Source: Propionibacteriaceae bacterium | GTDB taxonomy: Bacteria > Actinomycetota > Actinomycetes > Propionibacteriales > Propionibacteriaceae | DNA: 14,706 bases | Direction: 5' to 3' | NCBI GenBank assembly: GCA_030528545.1 | Contig: JAUMYR010000065.1 | Span: 1-14,706, forward strand | Shown: positions 1 to 5,514 of the stretch, one piece after another | How positions within the stretch are numbered: position 1 is the first letter of the stretch | Layout: every line of letters begins with the position of its first letter | Notes under the pieces: generated by a model | Databases searched by the model: none | The model's input: only the letters and a program-made list of their open reading frames with translations | Told to the model about the DNA's origin: nothing | Translations under genes and position numbers: made by a program

Positions 1-2
1 GT

Positions 3-65
3 CTCGAAGGCAAGGACTATGTCATGGCCGATGGGGACGTCGTCGAGTTCCGGTTCAACGTGTGA
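3..65 (+). CDS. ychF: Ribosome-binding GTPase/ATPase YchF, C-terminal end (partial)
   Basis: Only the last 20 codons lie in the window, and the gene enters from the left edge. Reading from base 3 gives a tail with EGKDYVMADGDVV and the terminal FRFNV before TGA at 63-65. This matches the highly conserved end of YchF/OLA1-family proteins (E. coli form: EGKDY, then DGDV, then a final FNV), which is the last strand of the C-terminal TGS domain. YchF is a cytoplasmic, universally conserved P-loop ATPase of the Obg-HflX group that binds ribosomes. It appears intact at its 3' end, so the accessory DNA downstream begins after the stop codon. The assignment rests on a short but very characteristic segment. 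Confidence 0.8.
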   Translation, partial: LEGKDYVMADGDVVEFRFNV

Positions 66-135
66 GCGAGCCTATTCGTTCTTGAACGGGCCGCGGCATC
101 ATCGGGTAGGCATACCTGTGGCTCTCGGATGTCGG

Positions 136-177
136 GGGTCCGTCCGATGGATGGTGTGTGGGGTCTGGTGGTTTTCG
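136..177 (+). repeat. Left inverted repeat, IS-end-like, facing inward
   Basis: This 42-base segment aligns without gaps to the reverse complement of 2770-2811, with 32 of 42 positions identical by my count. The shared core GTGTGGGGTC is at 156-165, followed by a near-identical GGTGGTTTTC/GGATGGTTTTC-type block. It starts GGGTCCGTC where the partner starts GGCTCTGTC. The two copies point towards each other and bracket the three-gene operon. The partner copy adjoins an ISL3-like transposase tail, so this is best read as the left end of the same or a related element. No clean target-site duplication is visible: GATGTCGG lies outside this end, and CGATCCGG outside the other. Confidence 0.55.
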
Positions 178-666
178 TCAGTGGGTGGTTCTTTCGAGCT
201 TGGACCGTCCTGGGTTTGATGGAGTCTTTCCCTATTTGACTCCGACCAGCAGGTTGTGGACACCATCGCGGTCCTCGCCAACGGCGTCGAGCGTCCTTAC
301 ACTGCTGTCCGCCGCGGCCTAACGGAGTGCCATCTGGTGCTGTTCCCAAAAGGCACCGGTTCATCGCCCGCGGGCGGCTCGTGGCAGCGCTTGCGCCTAC
401 GGCGTTCATGCTCAAGACGGTGATTCGATCAGGCTCGTTGGCAGTGGCGCAGCATGCCTTCGAGTTCGGCCGATGCTTGGGAGTAGTGCCTGCTCCAGTG
501 AAGAGTATTTGGGTCACATCAGCTGATGTCGCAACCTTCGTGGCGAACCCCTCAAATATTACCAGTCTAATCAAGCAGCCTCAGACGGCATGCGAGCCGC
601 TCGACAGAGAGCCGTTCCGCCCGGCTGCATCTGTATCGGCACACTCGATGTAGTGCGCTGGTCAAC

Positions 667-697
667 TTGGCTGGGTGTCCTCGTCCGCTGCTAGAAT
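667..697 (+). promoter_or_regulatory. Candidate promoter of the three-gene operon
   Basis: A good -10 hexamer, TAGAAT, lies at 692-697. A plausible -35, TTGGCT, lies at 667-672, separated by 19 bases, which is slightly long. Transcription would start near 704 and give a leader of about 45 bases before the GTG at 749. It is the only promoter-like site I see immediately upstream of the operon, and the genes behind it are translationally coupled, so it could drive all three. Called by eye from consensus only. Confidence 0.4.
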
Positions 698-735
698 CGA
701 GGCATTCTCAGAGCGTCTGTGCGATCTCGTACTTC

Positions 736-741
736 AAGGAG
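736..741 (+). promoter_or_regulatory. Ribosome binding site that sets the first operon start
   Basis: AAGGAG sits 7 bases before the GTG at 749. The open frame extends back to a GTG at 719, but that codon has no comparable site. The start is therefore placed at 749, and the protein is 139 rather than 149 residues. Confidence 0.75.
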
Positions 742-748
742 ACTGCCC

Positions 749-1168
749 GTGTACATTGATCCCCTGTGGACCCCGGTTATTGGCGAGGCCATCCGCTGGG
801 TGAGGGACCTCTTCACTTCCAAGCATCAGACGAGGCTTGAGATCGACGACTTGAGCCGCAAGATCGACCAACTGTTGTACGGAAATATGGTTCTAGCCCA
901 ACGGCAGAGCGAGATTCTCGCGGCTGTGATCACCGAGCTGCGTACCGAGCACACAGTCGTCGTCAACCATGGCACGATCAGCTTCGCCACTACGGCTGTG
1001 GGCGTGGGCGCCGATGCCACGGGCGTTGCCGTGCCCGCGGGTGAGCTTTCGGCTGGACCAACATCCAGCGACGAACAGCAGCCCCCCGCTGCGGGGTCGT
1101 TGTTCGACGGCGTTGAAGCCGCTATCGCCGAAGCTCGGCTGACTCGACCCAGCGAGAGGGTGAAATAG
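749..1168 (+). CDS. Small coiled-coil protein, first gene of Rca-like operon (unknown function)
   Basis: I do not recognise this 139-residue protein. Its N-terminus (VYIDPLWTPVIGEAIRWVRD) looks like an amphipathic or membrane-peripheral helix. Residues about 26-68 form a long charged helix with heptad-like spacing, likely a coiled coil. Residues about 84-115 are low-complexity (Gly, Ala, Ser, Pro), so probably a flexible linker. The last 25 residues could form one short helix (SLFDGVEAAIAEARL). There is no signal peptide and no catalytic motif. Its stop TAG overlaps the GTG start of the AAA+ gene by one base (TAGTG), so the two are translationally coupled and probably work together. An adaptor, oligomerisation or targeting subunit is the simplest inference. 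Base composition is AT-richer than the genes after 4.4 kb. Confidence 0.75.
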   Translation: MYIDPLWTPVIGEAIRWVRDLFTSKHQTRLEIDDLSRKIDQLLYGNMVLAQRQSEILAAVITELRTEHTVVVNHGTISFATTAVGVGADATGVAVPAGELSAGPTSSDEQQPPAAGSLFDGVEAAIAEARLTRPSERVK

Positions 1169-2052
1169 TGGCGTTTGGAAGGTACTCGGATCATAAGGAC
1201 GCGCTCGCTGTGAATCCAACGACGGAGTGGGGGAGTCCCCTCGCTATCCCAGCCAGGTTCGTTCATCAGGTAAATACGCACCTGTTGGGTAACCTACTTG
1301 ATATATCGGATTACCCACTGATCATGTGGATCGTCGGAAGGCCGGGGATGGGGAAAACGTGGCAGCTTAGGAAGCACCTGGAGTTGTCTGGCTTCGAGGT
1401 GTTTTCGGTCAGCGCTGCCGACCTTGAGAGTAAGGATGCTGGGGAGCCTGCCAAACTCCTGCAACGTCGCTACCTTGAAGCTGGCCGTGCGCTCGCGAAC
1501 GGAACCCCCGCGTCACTTGTTGTGGATGACATCGATACGACGGTGGGCGAATGGGAGACTCATACCGGCACGGTGAACCACGAAGGCATTCTGGCGTTTT
1601 TGATGCATATCGCAGACCGCCCAACCGCAATTGAATCGGTTGGCACCGTGAAACGTGTCCCCGTTTTCTTCACAGGAAATGACGCTACCCGACTCTACGC
1701 TCCTCTTGTGAGGCATGGTCGGACCGTGAAGTTCCACTGGCACCCCACGCGCGAAGAGAAGGTCGTCGTTATTTCGTCAATTCTGGGGGTGCAGACTTCT
1801 CAGAAGGAAGAAGTGGAGCGTTTGGTTGACAGTTATCCTGACGAGCCGATTTCTTTCTTCTCGCAGTTGGCCGTCGCGAGAGCGGTAGGGATTGTCTCGG
1901 CATCCGCGAGTGCTGCGACCTTCAGTGCCGTGCTTCGTGGGGACGAGTCACACGCAGCGGACCTTCGCCAATTAATCAGGACGGCCCAGCAGGGCACCGA
2001 CTGGCTTGCTGCTGCCGCTGAGTTGGATAGCAAGGAGATGTCAGATGCCTAA
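1168..2052 (+). CDS. Rubisco-activase-like AAA+ ATPase
   Basis: This 294-residue cytoplasmic AAA+ ATPase has Walker A GRPGMGKT (57-64), Walker B LVVDDID (117-123) and sensor 1 TGND (169-172). Several blocks match plant and cyanobacterial Rubisco activase (Rca) closely: AGEPAKL followed by RYLEA (91-105), TVNH (135-138), LMHIADRPT (145-153), RVPVFFTGND (163-172), LYAPLVRHGR (177-186), KFHWHPTRE (188-196), and in the small helical domain PDEPISFF (224-231). Rca is a ring-forming remodeller that strips inhibitory sugar phosphates from Rubisco. No Rubisco, CbbX or carbon-fixation gene is present here, so the substrate is probably different, most likely a neighbouring operon product. It lacks Rca's long N-terminal extension. 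The GTG start overlaps the preceding stop, with a GAGAGG site upstream. Its 3' end overlaps the next gene by 8 bases and carries that gene's ribosome site. Confidence 0.9.
   Translation: MAFGRYSDHKDALAVNPTTEWGSPLAIPARFVHQVNTHLLGNLLDISDYPLIMWIVGRPGMGKTWQLRKHLELSGFEVFSVSAADLESKDAGEPAKLLQRRYLEAGRALANGTPASLVVDDIDTTVGEWETHTGTVNHEGILAFLMHIADRPTAIESVGTVKRVPVFFTGNDATRLYAPLVRHGRTVKFHWHPTREEKVVVISSILGVQTSQKEEVERLVDSYPDEPISFFSQLAVARAVGIVSASASAATFSAVLRGDESHAADLRQLIRTAQQGTDWLAAAAELDSKEMSDA
2032..2037 (+). promoter_or_regulatory. Ribosome binding site inside the AAA+ gene that sets the third start
   Basis: AAGGAG lies within the last codons of the AAA+ gene, 7 bases before the ATG at 2045. It has the same sequence and spacing as the site before the first gene. 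It fixes the third gene's start at 2045 rather than the upstream in-frame codon at 2006. Confidence 0.75.
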
Positions 2053-2584
2053 CACGTATACAAACACTCACACATATACTAAGCCGCGCACCGAAGTTGT
2101 GAGAGATCAGTTCGAACTGTTCCTGAGATACACAGGCATGCGGCCAGATGCTCGGGAGCGCCTCTTGGCGTCTATAGCGCGTGGCGAACTGGAGGCGCTC
2201 GGTGCATACCTCGAACGGGATGGATTCCGCTTCATGGAAGTAGAGCTTGAGGTCGATTGGGAATTGCATGCGCAACTCAAGAGGGCTGAGGGTGATATGT
2301 TCGACACTGATCAGCCTGGTTGGGAAGAAAATGCGTCCCCTGAGGTCAATCAGTATGCGCATCAAATCTCTCGAATCGCGAAGCGAGAGGGACTACGCGT
2401 TCGGCACTGGATTCGTGTAAATCGCGATATTAGGTCCGATCCGACCCGGCACAGGGCACTGTGTGAGTCACTTGGGTATTCTTTCGGGTGGACCGTGCCC
2501 CCGTGGCGCGGCGACGGTCCCAAGGAGCGTGAGATAAGTGTCCTTGATCTCCCGGAAACGAGGATTTACGAGCGTCAAGCGTAG
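2045..2584 (+). CDS. Uncharacterised 179-residue protein, possible HORMA-like partner of the AAA+ ATPase
   Basis: I do not recognise a named family with confidence. The N-terminus alternates threonines (TYTNTHTYT, residues 4-12), then has a helical segment (about 15-57), a probable strand (FRFMEVELEVDW, 61-72), an acidic loop with DQPGWEE (89-95), a basic helix (104-118), RVRHWIRVNRDI (118-129) and a C-terminal region with WTVPPWRG (149-156). It has no signal peptide or membrane segment and only one cysteine. The T-x-T-x-T start followed by a V-x-D-Q helix resembles the opening of bacterial HORMA-domain proteins. Those proteins are clients of the AAA+ enzyme Trip13 in some antiphage systems, so a HORMA-like client is an attractive guess, but unproven. 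It overlaps the AAA+ gene by 8 bases (ATGCCTAA), implying tight coupling and a stoichiometric partnership. Confidence 0.75.
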   Translation: MPNTYTNTHTYTKPRTEVVRDQFELFLRYTGMRPDARERLLASIARGELEALGAYLERDGFRFMEVELEVDWELHAQLKRAEGDMFDTDQPGWEENASPEVNQYAHQISRIAKREGLRVRHWIRVNRDIRSDPTRHRALCESLGYSFGWTVPPWRGDGPKEREISVLDLPETRIYERQA

Positions 2585-2625
2585 ACGTACGGTTCACAGT
2601 CCAATCGCTGGGCATCAGATAGGTG

Positions 2626-2766
2626 ACAGTCACCCGAAGCTTCAATGGACGCCTCAAGCACCTCCGCGGAACCGTCCTCGGTCTCCGCAACCTCGGCAAC
2701 TACATCCGCCGAGCACTCCTCTAAACCGGCGGCTTCAGACCCGCCTTCCACTCTCAAATGCGATGA
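2626..2766 (+). pseudogene. Decayed C-terminus of an ISL3-type transposase
   Basis: Frame 1 from 2626 reads VTRSFNGRLKHLRG, then a GLRNLGNYIRRALL block, then TAA at 2722-2724. In the same frame after the stop comes TGGFRPAFHSQMR, ending in TGA at 2764-2766. ISL3-family transposases end with an NGRLEHLRG, G-F-RN-x-x-xYI-x-R-x-LL, (E)TGGFRP arrangement, so the TAA probably replaces a sense codon between LL and TGG. A further in-frame stop (TAG at 2620) lies just upstream, and no other transposase sequence is visible. This is a dead fragment of about 45 codons. It lies 41 bases after the third operon gene and directly next to the inverted repeat at 2770-2811, the arrangement expected for the right end of such an element. 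Confidence 0.65.
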
Positions 2767-2769
2767 GCC

Positions 2770-2811
2770 GGAAAACCATCCGACCCCACACGCCACTCAC
2801 CAGACAGAGCC
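2770..2811 (-). repeat. Right inverted repeat, IS-end-like, facing inward
   Basis: On the minus strand this reads from GGCTCTGTCTGG inward through the core GTGTGGGGTC. It matches 136-177 at 32 of 42 positions. It begins 3 bases after the end of the transposase remnant and ends 18 bases before the stop codon of the convergent serine hydrolase gene. Together with the left copy it defines a bracketed segment of about 2.7 kb holding the three-gene operon. Confidence 0.6.
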
Positions 2812-2829
2812 CGATCCGGGGGAGCCTCA

Positions 2830-4194
2830 CTATTTTGGGCGCTTGTCCCTGGAAGGAAGGTTTCTCCGGGAGCGGATCAGCCGGGGCGCCTTCTCGGCGA
2901 CCGCGGGGTGTCTTGTCTCGTGCTCTAAGACAGTGACGCACAAGCGTCCCAGTCCGCTGGCTGACAGATTTAGACACCCAAGCATCAGCACGGCGACAGC
3001 GTCTGGTGCGAACCGGAGCATCCAAGGCCATGGGGTTCCTGAAGCTTTTCGGAACCCTGTCAGTAGCGCTGTCGGCAAGACGGCGTGGAAAAGCGTCGCG
3101 GTGGCCATGGTTCGTGGGCGAGTATGCTTTGACCAACCGGCCGTGCTCCCCGCGAGAAGTCCCAAATAGGTGAGTCCAAGGAGGAGCTGTCGCTTGCGGG
3201 CAGATGATGGAGGGGAGATTCTTGTTGCCGGCTGGCCGAGAAGGATGCGGGTAATGTCGTTGGCTAGGTCCTCCAAAAGGGGTGTTCTTACTAGAAAGTC
3301 ACCAATATCTGCGAGTAGCACGAAACCCAATTCCAGTTCTGGTATTAGCTTAAAGACGCTGGAAGCGTGTGGGAGCTTGCCAGTGTGTGAGTATACTTGG
3401 TGCCCTTCGATGCTTTTCCTCACCCAGCCTAAGCCGTATGATCCGGATTTGCTGAAAGAGTCGCTTACGGCCGGGCTGTTGTTTGCTGGAGTAGTTATGT
3501 CAAACATGCTTGAGACGGCTTCTTCGGAGAGTATTCGGCAGCCTTTCGAGCATCCGTTGTTGAGCAGCATGGACAGGAACTTTCCAGCATCCTCTGCGGT
3601 GCTTACAATGCCGCCGGACGGTGCCTGAATCCAGGAGCGGGGGCCGAAGTTGTAACGCAATGCGGGGTATGCGATCCCGAGAAAACTAGTCCGGCCTCGC
3701 GTTCCCCGACGCTCAGGGGCGCAGCCGCTACGCGTCATGCCTAAGGGACGTAAGAGGCGCTCGGTTAGGACTCTGCTGAAGGGTGTGCCGGTTACGGCTG
3801 CTATGGTGTCGCCGAGGAAGTTGTAGTTTTGATTAGCGTAGGTGAACACTCGTCTAGCTCGAGGCTTGTACCGCTCGGGATAGGCATCTGGACGAAGGCC
3901 GCTGGTGTGGTGGGCGAGGTCGCTGAGGGTTACGTCTGGTGGAAGATTAACCTCGGGGAGGTACTGGGTTGCCGGATCTTCTAAGGACAGGAGACCTTGA
4001 TCGACTAGCTGGAGCAGGAGAGTCGCTGTCATAGCTTTGCTGGTCGAACCTAGCATGACTGGGGTAGTGACTGACAGGCCGCCATGTTCTATGGCCAGAC
4101 GTCTTCCCTCTGCGTCAACAAGGTAAAAAACAGCACTGGGTATCGCGGCGGCGGTGAAGCGTTCGCTGATCAGGTCTTCTAGTTCAGTATCCAT
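2830..4194 (-). CDS. Serine hydrolase of the beta-lactamase/FmtA class with C-terminal membrane segments
   Basis: This protein of about 454 residues belongs to the beta-lactamase-related serine hydrolase family (class C beta-lactamase/DD-peptidase fold). The three active-site motifs are intact and in order: S-x-x-K as GSTSK (Ser about 50), YAN (about 120-122) and HTG (about 271-273) within YSHTGKLPHASS. After the catalytic domain come three hydrophobic segments (about 337-355, 365-385 and 395-415) and a basic tail, so it is probably membrane-anchored and acts on cell-wall peptides or related esters/amides. The substrate cannot be told from sequence. I chose the ATG at 4194. The frame continues upstream to a TTG at 4341 without a signal peptide or clear ribosome site. 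With either start no N-terminal export signal is obvious, which is odd for this family. It is convergent with the three-gene operon and, like it, AT-richer than the chromosomal part. Confidence 0.85.
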   Translation of the reverse strand: MDTELEDLISERFTAAAIPSAVFYLVDAEGRRLAIEHGGLSVTTPVMLGSTSKAMTATLLLQLVDQGLLSLEDPATQYLPEVNLPPDVTLSDLAHHTSGLRPDAYPERYKPRARRVFTYANQNYNFLGDTIAAVTGTPFSRVLTERLLRPLGMTRSGCAPERRGTRGRTSFLGIAYPALRYNFGPRSWIQAPSGGIVSTAEDAGKFLSMLLNNGCSKGCRILSEEAVSSMFDITTPANNSPAVSDSFSKSGSYGLGWVRKSIEGHQVYSHTGKLPHASSVFKLIPELELGFVLLADIGDFLVRTPLLEDLANDITRILLGQPATRISPPSSARKRQLLLGLTYLGLLAGSTAGWSKHTRPRTMATATLFHAVLPTALLTGFRKASGTPWPWMLRFAPDAVAVLMLGCLNLSASGLGRLCVTVLEHETRHPAVAEKAPRLIRSRRNLPSRDKRPK

Positions 4195-4420
4195 GGCAGG
4201 TCTCGCTTTACGGATCTCACGAATCGAGGGCAGTTTATTTGTGACGCGCGCGGTCTCGAAGGCAGGATAGATGAGATCAACCCACCCGCGGGCTTGGCCG
4301 CGAGTTGCGGGCGCGTTCGGGTGCCACAGCTTGCTCCACAACGTTGGTTGATGGTTTGGTCGTTATGTGTTTGCATCGGGTGTGCCAGTGGGTAGTGGAC
4401 CCGGGAAGCGGGGCCGTAGA

Positions 4421-5398
4421 ATGGGCTGGTTGATCCCCTGGGCTCAGCGGTGGCAGGTCCCACTGTACCTGGCCGCGCTGGCTGTCGGTGCAGTGGCCGG
4501 TTATCTCCTCCCGGACGCGGCCGGATTCTTCGAAGCCTCGATCACTCCCGTCCTAGTCGCGCTGTTGTATGCGACCTTCCTGGCGGTGCCCTTCGGCAGC
4601 GCGAAGGACGCATTCGGTGACACGCGGTTCATGGCAGCGGTGATGGTGATCAACTTCTTGGCTGTCCCGGTGGTGGTCTTCGTGTTGAGCCGATGGCTGC
4701 TGTTCGACCGCGCGCTGCTGGTTGGGGCGCTGCTCGTGCTGCTGGCACCGTGTATCGACTACGTGATCGTGTTCACCCGGCTGGCAGGCGGGGACTGGGC
4801 GCGTCTGCTGGCGGCAGCACCTGTTCTGATGCTGGCTCAGTTGCTCGCCTTGCCGGTTCTGCTGCCGTGGTTCGCCGGGGCCGAGACGGTAGCTGATATC
4901 GAGGTCGGTCCGTTTCTCAACGCACTGATTCTGTTCATCCTGGCTCCGCTCGGCCTGTCCTGGCTCAGCCAGGCAGCTGGGAGACGGTACCGGCCAGCGC
5001 GGCGGCTGATGCGGGCGATGGAGGCCCTGATGGTCCCGCTCATGGTAGCCACTCTCGCGGTGGTGACCGCGTCCCAAGTTACCCGCGTGCTGCCTAGGAT
5101 CGCCTCGCTGCTCTGGGCGATCCCGGTCTATGTGGTCTTTCTGCTGGTCATGCCGGTGATCGGTGCGCTGGTGGCCAGGGCCGCTGGGCAGGACGCGCCA
5201 GCCCGGCGGGCCATCGCTATGTCTGGTTCGACCCGCAACTCGCTGGTCGTCTTGCCGCTGGCGCTCGCACTGCCCGGGGAACTGGCCGTGGCGGCGTCCG
5301 CCGTGGTGACCCAGACTTTGGTGGAACTGTTTGGCATGGTGGTCTTCGTCCGGCTCCTCCCGCGGTTCATCGAGGACGCTCCCCGGGCCGCCGACTGA
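4421..5398 (+). CDS. ACR3/bile-acid-symporter-family transporter, probable arsenite efflux pump
   Basis: This is a 325-residue integral membrane protein with roughly ten hydrophobic segments, the usual length for the bile acid:sodium symporter/ACR3 superfamily. Segment 4 carries LAPCIDYVIVFT, with Cys111 where ACR3 arsenite exporters keep an essential cysteine (APC motif). A second conserved block, GSTRNSLVVLPLALALP, lies before the last segments. ACR3 proteins export arsenite in exchange for protons, but this divergent branch could move another anion. No ArsR, ArsC or other arsenic gene is in the window, so the substrate stays open. The frame is open back to 4367. The ATG at 4421 is preferred because the protein then begins MGWLIPWAQR and leads straight into the first membrane segment. 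The ribosome site upstream is weak. It is the first high-GC gene after the island. Confidence 0.8.
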   Translation: MGWLIPWAQRWQVPLYLAALAVGAVAGYLLPDAAGFFEASITPVLVALLYATFLAVPFGSAKDAFGDTRFMAAVMVINFLAVPVVVFVLSRWLLFDRALLVGALLVLLAPCIDYVIVFTRLAGGDWARLLAAAPVLMLAQLLALPVLLPWFAGAETVADIEVGPFLNALILFILAPLGLSWLSQAAGRRYRPARRLMRAMEALMVPLMVATLAVVTASQVTRVLPRIASLLWAIPVYVVFLLVMPVIGALVARAAGQDAPARRAIAMSGSTRNSLVVLPLALALPGELAVAASAVVTQTLVELFGMVVFVRLLPRFIEDAPRAAD

Positions 5399-5412
5399 CC
5401 GGCGCCCGACGA

Positions 5413-5435
5413 TTTGGTATCAAAATGATACCAAA
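5413..5435. promoter_or_regulatory. Perfect palindrome, candidate operator between transporter and P-type ATPase
   Basis: The arms TTTGGTATCA (5413-5422) and TGATACCAAA (5426-5435) are perfect inverted repeats with a 3-base AAA centre, in a very GC-rich surrounding. No T-run follows, so it is not a typical intrinsic terminator. It lies 14 bases after the transporter stop and 79 bases before the ATPase start. That position suits a dimeric repressor or activator acting on the ATPase. No regulator gene is adjacent, so the factor must be encoded elsewhere. Confidence 0.6.
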
Positions 5436-5514
5436 GTGTTTCATTCGGGACAAGGATGTCGGCCAGCCCTCGGAAACCGCGGACAAGTGGCGCCCAACGT
5501 GCTGATATGGAGTT

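Larger units (their letters stand above)
66..748. other. Intergenic stretch without a supported gene; left border of the island
   Basis: I see no convincing gene between the ychF stop and the first gene of the three-gene operon. Several open frames cross it on both strands, but none has a ribosome binding site, a recognisable family motif or conserved-looking composition. A frame read from 235 to about 420 encodes a somewhat protein-like stretch (SDQQVVDTIAVLANGVERP), which could be a gene remnant, but I cannot assign it. The stretch does contain an inverted-repeat end at 136-177, a 14-bp perfect palindrome at 516-529 and a candidate promoter at 667-697. Confidence 0.5.

Noticed and set aside
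516..529. A 14-bp perfect palindrome, ACATCAGCTGATGT
   Set aside because: About one such palindrome is expected by chance in a window this long. It is not placed at the candidate promoter, and no gene beside it needs an operator.
327..653. An open frame of 108 codons on the plus strand
   Set aside because: It has no ribosome binding site, no recognisable motif and strong overlap with equally long open frames on the other strand, as happens by chance in GC-rich DNA.
128..2820. Target-site duplication outside the inverted repeats (GATGTCGG against GATCCGGG)
   Set aside because: Only 5 of 8 bases agree and the exact repeat borders are uncertain, so it cannot be claimed.
4179..4463. Minus-strand open frame containing a GTRTRPQLA-like segment reminiscent of spurious RNA-derived proteins
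   Set aside because: I tried to fold a tRNA around it on both strands. The apparent TTCGAGA loop has no paired T-arm and no acceptor stem, so neither a tRNA nor a protein is supported.
5413..5435. Palindrome considered as an intrinsic terminator for the transporter gene
   Set aside because: The stem is AT-rich and no uridine run follows, so an operator is the better reading.
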